From: Ardenticatenia bacterium
GTDB lineage: Bacteria > Chloroflexota > Anaerolineae > Aggregatilineales > Aggregatilineaceae
Length of the DNA stretch: 5,407 nt
Assembly (NCBI GenBank): GCA_026984385.1
Contig: JALSSH010000028.1
Span: 1-5,407 of the forward strand
Reading direction: 5' to 3'
Shown here in pieces: positions 1 to 5,275 of the stretch; the stretch's first letter is position 1, and every line of letters begins with the position of its first letter. The notes under the pieces were generated by a model. That model had not been told where the DNA came from. It made no database searches and was given only the letters and a program-made list of their open reading frames with translations. The position numbers and the translations under genes were made by a program.

Positions 1-1
1 C

Positions 2-253
2 CCCGCCATCCGACCGGATACCATCGCTATCCCGCTCGGGCAGGGGCACGAAGACCTGGGGCGCTACGCCAAATCGCGCGGCCAAAACCCGCTCGCCTTG
101 GTGGGCGCAGAAACGGACGCCAGCGGCACGAGCTTGGCTTGGGCCAACGTGCGCGTGAAGATCGCCGCGACGGGTGAGCACCGCAAGCTGGCCGTTTTGG
201 AAAGCCGCGTAGACGCCGAAGAGGCGGGCGGCGAAGTGCATATCCCGTTTTAA
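2..253 (+). CDS. Molybdopterin-oxidoreductase-fold subunit, C-terminal end (ActB1-like), 5' truncated
   Basis: Only the last 83 codons are in the window, in the frame that ends at the TAA at 251-253. The peptide has the signature of the C-terminal dinucleotide-binding domain of the DMSO-reductase superfamily: an R-P-D-T-I-A-I-P-L-G-Q-G-H stretch near the start, then G-R-Y-A and an N-P-L segment, and a short beta-rich tail. In true molybdoenzymes this domain holds the pyranopterin cofactor; in ACIII the homologous part of ActB keeps the fold but carries no molybdenum. The neighbours (four-cluster ferredoxin, ActC, ActD-ActE) favour the ACIII reading, which makes this the ActB1 half of a split ActB. 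The cofactor-binding and N-terminal export regions lie outside the window, so a catalytic molybdoenzyme cannot be excluded. A 55-base gap separates it from the next gene, with no terminator visible. Confidence 0.8.
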   Translation, partial: PAIRPDTIAIPLGQGHEDLGRYAKSRGQNPLALVGAETDASGTSLAWANVRVKIAATGEHRKLAVLESRVDAEEAGGEVHIPF

Positions 254-308
254 GCAGTCTGTGCAATCTCTATCTGACATTCACGGATAAACGTTCAGGA
301 GTGTTGTC

Positions 309-1031
309 ATGTCAGAAACAGTAACGACCGGCCATAAGTGGACGATGATCGTTGATCTGGACAAGTGCACAGGCTGTCAGGCGTGCGTGGTGGCCTGTCA
401 CGCAGAAAACAACGTTCCCACGGCCAACGAAGACGAAGTGGTGCGCGGACGCGCTAACCACTGGATGCGCATCGAGCGCTATTGGGAAGGCGAATATCCG
501 CACGTGCAAGCGCGCTTTATCCCCGTTTTTTGCCAACAGTGTGAAGAAGCGCCTTGCGAGCCGGTGTGTCCGGTTTACGCCTCCTATCACAGTGAGCAAG
601 AGCACCTCAACATGCAGGTGTACAACCGCTGCATCGGCACGCGCTATTGCGGCAACAACTGCCCGTATCGCGCGCGCGTCTTCAACTATCACGCGCCGCA
701 CTGGGACGCGCCGCTAGAGCAGCAGCTCAACCCCGACGTGACGGTGCGCAGCGCGGGCGTGATGGAAAAGTGCACGTTTTGCATCCAGCGCATCCGTCGC
801 GCCGAAGAAGACGCCAAAGTGGAAGGTCGCCCGTTGCGCGACGGAGAGGTCGTGCCCGCCTGTGTGCAGGCTTGCCCAACCGACGCGCTGATCTTCGGCG
901 ACCTCAACGACGAGGAAAGCCGCGTGGCGCGCATGTTGCCCGACGAGCGGCAGTTCAAACTCTTGGAAAACCTGGGCACACAGCCCGCCGTGTACTATCT
1001 GAAAGGTGGTGAGACCCATGTTGGAGAGTAG
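309..1031 (+). CDS. Four-cluster iron-sulfur subunit of Alternative Complex III (ActB2-like)
   Basis: This 240-residue ferredoxin-type protein wires electrons between the ActB1-like subunit and the membrane subunit. It has four cysteine groups: C20-C23-C26-C30, C75-C78-C83-C87, C108-C114-C118 and C155-C158-C185-C189. In the third group the expected second cysteine is Thr111 (C-I-G-T-R-Y-C-G-N-N-C-P), leaving 15 cysteines in the four motifs, which fits three [4Fe-4S] clusters and one [3Fe-4S]. That is the set known for ACIII ActB, and the C-I-G-T-R-Y-C motif is typical of ActB-type proteins. No signal peptide is seen. If the complex faces outward, the protein would have to be carried across by its partner's Tat signal (inference). 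The ATG is preceded by AGGAG at 297-301 with a 7-base spacer. The 3' end overlaps the next gene by 14 bases. In many ACIII operons this domain is fused to ActB1; here it is a separate gene. Confidence 0.9.
   Translation: MSETVTTGHKWTMIVDLDKCTGCQACVVACHAENNVPTANEDEVVRGRANHWMRIERYWEGEYPHVQARFIPVFCQQCEEAPCEPVCPVYASYHSEQEHLNMQVYNRCIGTRYCGNNCPYRARVFNYHAPHWDAPLEQQLNPDVTVRSAGVMEKCTFCIQRIRRAEEDAKVEGRPLRDGEVVPACVQACPTDALIFGDLNDEESRVARMLPDERQFKLLENLGTQPAVYYLKGGETHVGE
1004..1009 (+). promoter_or_regulatory. Ribosome binding site deciding the actC start
   Basis: AGGTGG lies 8 bases before the ATG at 1018, inside the end of the preceding gene. An in-frame GTG at 1006 would sit within this site and have no ribosome binding site at a usable distance, so the ATG at 1018 is preferred. 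Confidence 0.65.
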
Positions 1032-2475
1032 CGCCACACAAGGGCCATACTGGGAGCAACCGCTGCCGGAAGACGAGCATCTGCGCCACCAAATGGAGCA
1101 CTTGCGCGAAGAGCATTTGCTCTTTGACCCGCGCCCGCCGGCGGAACTCAACAAATATGTACTCGCCGCGATGAAAAAGACCGGCCCCCGCTTTTGGCTT
1201 TTGGTGTTGGGGCTGGGCGGGATGGTGTCCGTTTTCTTGGTCACGTGGCTGTTGCAGATGATCTACGGTATCGGCATCACGGGCCTAAACCGCTCGGTGA
1301 TGTGGGGGCCGTATATCGCCAACTTGATCTACTTTATCGGCATCGGGCACGCCGGCACGTTCATTTCCGCCGCGTTGCGCATGATGAGGATGGACTTCCG
1401 CCGTCCTATCGCGCGCGCCGCCGAGACGATCACGCTCTTTGGCTTGGCGACGGCGGGGCTTTTCCCCATCATCCACGTAGGGCGCGTCTGGAAACTTTTC
1501 TACATGTTGCCCATCCCCAACCAACGCGGGTTATGGCCGAACTATCGCTCGGCGCTCTTTTGGGATATGAGCGCGATCACCACGTACATCATCGGCAGCA
1601 CGCTTTTTATGTACGTGGCGCTCATCCCGGATTTTGCTATGGCGCGCGACCACACCAGCGGTTGGCGTAAGAAGCTGTATACGGCGCTGGCTTTGGGCTG
1701 GCGCGGCAGCGAAGGCGAGTGGCATCGGCTGGAAACGGTCAGCAATCTGCTTTCTTTCGTCATCGTGCCGGTGATGTTTTCCGTGCACACGGGCGTTTCG
1801 TGGAATCTTTCCATGTCGCTCCAACCCGGCTGGCATAGCGCGATCTTCGGCCCGTTCTTTGTGGTGGGCGCGCTATATTCGGGCGTGGCGGCGGTGATCT
1901 TGGTGATGATCCTGGTGCGGCAGGCGATGGGCATGGGCTATTTCATCCGCAAAGAGCACTTCAACGCGATGGGGATTTTCTTGCTCATTTTAACTTTGAC
2001 GTGGATTTACTTTTACTTTGCCGAGTGGATCACCAACTGGTACGGCAACTTGCCACCGGAGGTCGCCATCCAGCGCCAGCTAACCGGCCCGCTGGCCCCG
2101 CTTTTCTACGGGATGCTGTTCTGCAACATCATCGTACCTCTTGCGACGCTGTGGTCGCGGCGTATCCGCACCAATCTGAAGGCGCTTTTTGTGGTGGCGC
2201 TGATTATTCAGGTTGGGATGTACTTGGAGCGTATCTTGATCGTGGCGGCGTTCCTTTCTCGTAACGAGCTGCCGTTCAACTGGGTGGACTACGTTCCGCG
2301 CCTGCCGGAAATCCTGATCACGGTTGGGGCAATGTCCTTCCTGGTGCTGATGTACACGCTCTTTACGCGCGTTGCGCCGATCATTCCGGTTTGGGAAGTT
2401 TACGAAGGGCAGGCCGTCCAAAGCCCGCGCCGCATCGGGCGCGCGGTTGTGCCGACCCGCACGGAGGCACACTAG
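1018..2475 (+). CDS. actC: Alternative Complex III membrane subunit ActC (NrfD/PsrC family)
   Basis: This 485-residue polytopic protein is the quinol-binding membrane subunit of ACIII. After an acidic N-terminal tail of about 55 residues, ten hydrophobic helices can be placed at roughly 59-82, 99-120, 134-155, 181-205, 240-262, 275-300, 317-338, 358-379, 388-411 and 430-450. That length and helix number match ActC, whereas PsrC/NrfD proteins are often shorter. Family landmarks include G-I-G-H-A-G-T (His111), the R-A-A-E-T-I-T stretch (Glu136), I-I-H-V-G-R (His153), F-W-D followed by L-I-P-D in helix 4, S-V-H-T in helix 5, P-G-W-H before helix 6, and M-Y-L-E-R-I in helix 9. Histidines and acidic residues of this kind are implicated in quinol binding and proton movement in ACIII structures. 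It overlaps the iron-sulfur gene by 14 bases, implying translational coupling, and ends 9 bases before the next gene. Confidence 0.9.
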   Translation: MLESSATQGPYWEQPLPEDEHLRHQMEHLREEHLLFDPRPPAELNKYVLAAMKKTGPRFWLLVLGLGGMVSVFLVTWLLQMIYGIGITGLNRSVMWGPYIANLIYFIGIGHAGTFISAALRMMRMDFRRPIARAAETITLFGLATAGLFPIIHVGRVWKLFYMLPIPNQRGLWPNYRSALFWDMSAITTYIIGSTLFMYVALIPDFAMARDHTSGWRKKLYTALALGWRGSEGEWHRLETVSNLLSFVIVPVMFSVHTGVSWNLSMSLQPGWHSAIFGPFFVVGALYSGVAAVILVMILVRQAMGMGYFIRKEHFNAMGIFLLILTLTWIYFYFAEWITNWYGNLPPEVAIQRQLTGPLAPLFYGMLFCNIIVPLATLWSRRIRTNLKALFVVALIIQVGMYLERILIVAAFLSRNELPFNWVDYVPRLPEILITVGAMSFLVLMYTLFTRVAPIIPVWEVYEGQAVQSPRRIGRAVVPTRTEAH

Positions 2476-2484
2476 GAGGAAAAC

Positions 2485-3543
2485 ATGGCCGATCTCATGT
2501 TGCTCGGTTTGTTTGACAATGTGGAAATCGTCGCCGACGTGGTGGACGACGTGCGCGCGCTCGGCGTAGATGACCGCCAAGTCGAGGTGCTTTCCAACGT
2601 TCCCTATCCGGCGAAATTCTTCGGGCGCAAAGCGGCACGGCTATGGTTTTTGCCGTTCGCGGTGGGCGGGGCGTTGTTGGGGGCGCTGACGGCGTTTTTT
2701 ATCTCTAAGATCACCCCCCAACTGTATCCGGTCTATGTGGGGGGGCAAGCACTCACGCCTGTGCCGCCTGCGGCGATTATGTATTTTGAGTTCGTCTCAC
2801 TTTTTACCATGCTGGGGTCGTTTTTGGGCTTCATCGTGCAAAATCGCTTCCCCGTCATGTCCCCGCGCATCTACGACGAGCGCATCACCGACGGCTATAT
2901 CGGTGTGACGGTGCGCGCGTCGCTGGACGTAGCGGAAAAGATCGTCGAGGTTTTTGAGAAACACGGCTCACACGTCGTCAAGCGTGAAGACGCCGCCAAT
3001 TTCCCTTCCGGCAATCGGCGCACGTTCCTTTTGTGGGGCGTGGCGGGCGTAGCCGGGTTGGTGATGGCCGCCGCGCCATTGCTGTTAACCTACGACGTGA
3101 TCCGCATCCCCTGGATTGACAAAATGGCGCACACCGTCTCGGTCGGCTATCAGGAAGGGCCACGCCGCGCCGCGCCCGCAGCAGCGATCCCCCTCCAAGG
3201 GCCGGTGCTGATCAACGGGCAACCGGCCAGCGAGCCGCTCCCTGCGACCGAAAACTCGATCCGACGTGGCGAGATGCTCTACGCGACCAACTGCGCCATC
3301 TGTCATGGTTACGGCGCGGAAAAAGAGGGCGCGACGGTGGGTAACGCTTACTTCCAAGAAGCGCCCGCGCTAGAAACGGTCGTGGCAGAACTTTCCGACT
3401 CGGAAATTTTCCTGACGATCACCAATGGAAAAAACCGGATGCCGAGCCTGGCCGAAAACCTCACCCCGGGCGAAACTTGGGATATCGTAAACTATCTGCG
3501 CACGTTGAGCGCCGACGCGACGAGCAACGCCGACGCATCATAA
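2485..3543 (+). CDS. ActD-ActE fusion: DUF3341 membrane protein joined to monoheme cytochrome c
   Basis: This 352-residue protein has two parts. Residues 1-180 are a DUF3341/ActD domain: an N-terminal soluble segment beginning L-L-G-L-F-D, two helices at about 53-72 and 96-118, and a soluble segment with an alpha/beta pattern. A third helix at about 181-203 leads to a proline/alanine-rich linker and a monoheme cytochrome c domain (about 256-345), with C270-A-I-C273-H274 binding heme and Met319 (N-R-M-P) as the likely sixth ligand. Three helices with a cytoplasmic N-terminus place the cytochrome outside, where c-type heme is attached, so the topology is self-consistent. In well-studied ACIII, ActD and ActE are separate polypeptides. 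The heme here would be an electron exit point toward the downstream lipoprotein cytochrome (inference). AGGAGG at 2474-2479, 5 bases before the ATG, gives a strong start. Confidence 0.88.
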   Translation: MADLMLLGLFDNVEIVADVVDDVRALGVDDRQVEVLSNVPYPAKFFGRKAARLWFLPFAVGGALLGALTAFFISKITPQLYPVYVGGQALTPVPPAAIMYFEFVSLFTMLGSFLGFIVQNRFPVMSPRIYDERITDGYIGVTVRASLDVAEKIVEVFEKHGSHVVKREDAANFPSGNRRTFLLWGVAGVAGLVMAAAPLLLTYDVIRIPWIDKMAHTVSVGYQEGPRRAAPAAAIPLQGPVLINGQPASEPLPATENSIRRGEMLYATNCAICHGYGAEKEGATVGNAYFQEAPALETVVAELSDSEIFLTITNGKNRMPSLAENLTPGETWDIVNYLRTLSADATSNADAS

Positions 3544-3578
3544 CAGAACGCACGAGCAAGACTGTACACTCGTTTAAC

Positions 3579-3583
3579 GGAGG
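3579..3583 (+). promoter_or_regulatory. Ribosome binding site supporting a GTG start
   Basis: GGAGG lies 6 bases before the GTG at 3590. No ATG is close by, and the GTG gives an intact K-R plus hydrophobic signal sequence with a lipobox, so GTG is the likely start. A TTG at 3593 is the only near alternative. Confidence 0.7.
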
Positions 3584-3589
3584 TTAGTT

Positions 3590-4498
3590 GTGTTGAAACG
3601 AACGTGGATTGTGGTCATTGGGTTGTTGGCTTTGGGCTTGGCGCTGAGCGCTTGTGACGCAGAAAGCGAGCTGGCTCCGGAGCTGACGCCGATCCCCACG
3701 CTCCCCCCGGGCCAAGAGCCTGCGCTGGTGGACGCTTTACAACAAGCGCCCGCCGCTGAAAATGTGAACGATGCCGCTGCCCCAACCGGCGATTCGATGG
3801 CGTTGGGGGAGCAGCTTTTCGCCGCGACCTGCGCCGCTTGCCATATGGAGACTGACACGATCGGCCCCGGGCTGCCGCACATCGCCGCCAGCGCGTCGCA
3901 GATCGGCGCCGAGCTGGGCATGAGCGCTGAGGAATATTTGCACCAGTCTATCGTAGACCCCGCCGCGTATGTGGTGGAAGGCTTCCAGCCGATCATGCCC
4001 CCGGGCTACGGCGATCAGTACACCGAGGACGAAATTCAGGCGCTGATCACCTACATCTTGGCTCAGAACGAAGTAGAAGCACATGATGGGGCGGCGATGG
4101 GTGATGAAGACGCAGCAGATGCGGAAGCTCCCGCTGCCGACGACGGCGCGATGGATGAGGCGAACGCCGATGAGGATATGGTGGTGGACGAAGAACTCGC
4201 GGCACAAGGTGAGCAGCTTTTCGCCCAAACTTGTATGGCTTGTCATATGGACGTGGACACGATCGGCCCCGGGCTGTCTCACATCGCCGCCAGCGCGCCG
4301 GAGATCGCCGCTGAGTTGGGCATGAGCACCGAGGAATATCTGCACCAGTCTATCGTAGACCCCGCCGCGTATGTGGTGGAAGGCTTCCAGCCGATCATGC
4401 CCCCCGCTTATGGTGACCAGTATACGGAGGACGAAATCCAGGCACTGATTGCTTACCTTCTTTCGCAAGGTGGCGAAGCCGCAGACAGCGCCGAATAA
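3590..4498 (+). CDS. Lipoprotein with two tandem cytochrome c domains
   Basis: This 302-residue protein starts with a lipoprotein signal (K3-R4, hydrophobic core, lipobox L19-S20-A21-C22), so it should be tethered by lipid to the outer face of the membrane. A Pro-rich linker follows, then two monoheme cytochrome c domains: unit 1 about residues 73-159 (C81-A-A-C84-H85, likely axial Met136 in P-I-M-P-P) and unit 2 about 207-293 (C215-M-A-C218-H219, Met270). The units are 134 residues apart and 74 of 87 positions are identical. The linker at 160-206 holds 18 Asp/Glu and no Lys/Arg. By hand count the mature protein has about 55 acidic residues and no Lys or Arg at all. It lies 46 bases after the ActD-ActE gene with no terminator between, and so is probably co-transcribed. 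It is likely the electron acceptor of ACIII, relaying to an oxidase or other partner; that role is inferred from position. Confidence 0.88.
   Translation: MLKRTWIVVIGLLALGLALSACDAESELAPELTPIPTLPPGQEPALVDALQQAPAAENVNDAAAPTGDSMALGEQLFAATCAACHMETDTIGPGLPHIAASASQIGAELGMSAEEYLHQSIVDPAAYVVEGFQPIMPPGYGDQYTEDEIQALITYILAQNEVEAHDGAAMGDEDAADAEAPAADDGAMDEANADEDMVVDEELAAQGEQLFAQTCMACHMDVDTIGPGLSHIAASAPEIAAELGMSTEEYLHQSIVDPAAYVVEGFQPIMPPAYGDQYTEDEIQALIAYLLSQGGEAADSAE
3806..4066 (+). repeat. Cytochrome c domain repeat, copy 1
   Basis: First 261-base unit of an in-frame duplication, matching the unit that starts 402 bases downstream. Hand alignment gives 44 nucleotide differences (about 83% identity). Bases 3939-4002 match copy 2 perfectly over 64 bases, and 3854-3874 match over 21. 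Confidence 0.9.
4208..4468 (+). repeat. Cytochrome c domain repeat, copy 2
   Basis: Second 261-base unit of the in-frame duplication, ungapped against copy 1. The perfect 64-base core is at 4341-4404 and a 21-base match at 4256-4276. Most differences lie around the heme motif and at the C-terminal end. Confidence 0.9.
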
Positions 4499-4531
4499 TC
4501 CGCGCGCGTAACCCGAATACGTACCCTCAAT

Positions 4532-4573
4532 GAGGTGGCGTCTATCAACGTGACGCCGCCTCTTGTGTTCTTG
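4532..4573 (+). terminator. Rho-independent terminator after the ACIII operon
   Basis: An 11-base-pair stem (4532-4542 with 4552-4562; ten Watson-Crick pairs and one G-T) encloses a 9-base loop and is followed by a T-rich run, TTGTGTTCTTG, at 4563-4573. It begins 33 bases after the lipoprotein stop codon, the expected place for the end of the operon. The tail is T-rich but not a pure T tract, which lowers certainty somewhat. Confidence 0.75.
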
Positions 4574-4730
4574 CGGGAGGTTAATCAATATTTTCTGATA
4601 GGCTCTGTGACGCTTGGCAGGCGGCTTTGTGCCATGCTTCACGTGTGCGGCGCGGTGATGTGCGCGATAATGCGGATATGCGGAAAGCCGAATATATCGG
4701 CGCAGGTTGTAACTTCGTCAAGGAGATCGC
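4574..4730 (+). promoter_or_regulatory. Intergenic leader, presumed promoter region of the downstream unit
   Basis: This 157-base stretch between the terminator and the next ribosome binding site opens with an AT-rich patch (about 4581-4600) unlike the GC-rich surroundings. The next gene needs its own promoter if the terminator works, so one is expected here. Weak candidates are TTGCGG at 4571-4576 with TCTGAT at 4594-4599 (17-base spacer) and a lone GATAAT at 4666-4671; neither is convincing. A small inverted repeat lies at 4687-4701. AAGGAG at 4720-4725 serves the ATG at 4731. Confidence 0.4.
4687..4701. repeat. Short inverted repeat in the leader (possible operator or hairpin)
   Basis: GCCGA and TCGGC arms of 5 bases flank an ATATA centre. 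An outer TGC (4679-4681) and GCA (4702-4704) could extend the pairing after a bulge on the left side. A nearby direct repeat of ATGCGG occurs at 4670-4675 and 4678-4683. The position, about 30 bases before the start codon, suits a repressor site or a leader hairpin, but the repeat is short and could be chance. Confidence 0.35.
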
Positions 4731-5273
4731 ATGTCCACACGTACAAGATTTTTATTGTTTTGGGGCATGGCGCTGTTGCTTTTGAGCGTGCTTTTGCCCT
4801 GGTTTGCTGTTTCTCCTGCCAACGCACAATGTGGCGCGAATGCGTCCTCTTGTAAACGTTGTCACCAGGGGGAAAAAGCGTATCCGGTTAACGACATGGG
4901 ACAATGGCACATTGACCATGCCGACAGTGATTTTTGCCAACTATGTCATGGGGGCGACAAAACCGCCGACGACGCAGACGTGGCCCATCAAGGCATGTTC
5001 GACCCGCTCGGCGAGCGTGGGCAGGCGCGTTGTGCGGCGTGTCATCCCGCCGACGTGGACAATTTTCTGCAAGCCTACCAGGACTTAGCCGCCAATCCGG
5101 AGGGCGCAGCGCCTGCGTCGTCGGAAGCTCCGGCGGTCGCTGCCGAAGAAGGCTACGACTGGCGCAACATTGTTCTTTCCTGGGCGGCGGGCAGCCTGAC
5201 CGTGATCGCCGGTCTGGCCGTGTGGCAAGGCGAACAATTGGGGCGACGCTGGCTTCGTAAGGAGGACGAGTGA
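4731..5273 (+). CDS. Membrane-anchored triheme cytochrome c
   Basis: This 180-residue protein has a signal peptide (R4/R6, hydrophobic core about 7-28, A-N-A before Gln33), three heme-attachment motifs (C41-K-R-C44-H45, C69-Q-L-C72-H73, C101-A-A-C104-H105), an Ala/Pro/Ser/Glu-rich linker at about 120-140, and a C-terminal helix at about 147-165 ending in basic residues (R172, R173, R176, K177). The heme domain would lie outside the membrane, anchored at its C-terminus. Exactly three histidines lie outside the motifs (H60, H63, H86), enough to give all three hemes bis-His ligation, as in low-potential multiheme cytochromes. I do not recognise a named family; the domain resembles small cytochrome c3/c7-like modules only in general style. 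The start is set by AAGGAG at 4720-4725, 5 bases before the ATG. Its stop is almost joined to the next gene, so the pair is likely co-translated. Confidence 0.82.
   Translation: MSTRTRFLLFWGMALLLLSVLLPWFAVSPANAQCGANASSCKRCHQGEKAYPVNDMGQWHIDHADSDFCQLCHGGDKTADDADVAHQGMFDPLGERGQARCAACHPADVDNFLQAYQDLAANPEGAAPASSEAPAVAAEEGYDWRNIVLSWAAGSLTVIAGLAVWQGEQLGRRWLRKEDE
5260..5265 (+). promoter_or_regulatory. Ribosome binding site for the YeeE/YedE-like gene
   Basis: AGGAGG lies at the end of the triheme cytochrome gene, 10 bases before the ATG at 5276. An in-frame GTG at 5270 overlaps the upstream TGA as GTGA with only a 4-base spacer, and would add two residues (M-I). The ATG is preferred, but the distances do not settle it. 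Confidence 0.55.
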
Positions 5274-5275
5274 TC

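Noticed and set aside
254..308. Possible promoter or terminator in the gap before the iron-sulfur gene
   Set aside because: The 55 bases show no convincing hairpin or -35/-10 pair, only the AGGAG site. The genes encode halves of one complex, so read-through is expected.
1006..1008. GTG as start of actC, giving four extra residues
   Set aside because: It lies within the likely ribosome binding site of the ATG at 1018 and has none of its own at proper spacing.
714..1244. Minus-strand open frame of 176 codons opposite the iron-sulfur and actC genes
   Set aside because: Low-complexity shadow of two well-supported plus-strand genes, with no family features.
4571..4599. Sigma-70-like promoter TTGCGG / TCTGAT with 17-base spacer
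   Set aside because: Only 3 of 6 and 4 of 6 matches to consensus, and the -35 box overlaps the terminator tail. Kept only as a weak candidate within the leader description.
3737..4642. Long minus-strand open frame of 301 codons across the double cytochrome gene
   Set aside because: It is the antisense of the duplicated cytochrome domains, so its own internal repeat is a by-product. It crosses the terminator hairpin and shows no recognisable domain, while the plus strand has two clear heme motifs and a lipobox.
4827..4835. Cys34 of the triheme protein as a lipidated cysteine
   Set aside because: The preceding residues N-A-Q do not form a lipobox, while A-N-A before Gln33 is a normal signal peptidase I site. 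The C-terminal helix already provides an anchor.
4535..4855. Plus-strand open frame of 106 codons covering the leader and the start of the triheme cytochrome gene
   Set aside because: It would start inside the terminator stem without a ribosome binding site, and overlaps the signal peptide of the real gene in another frame. The product has no coherent domain.
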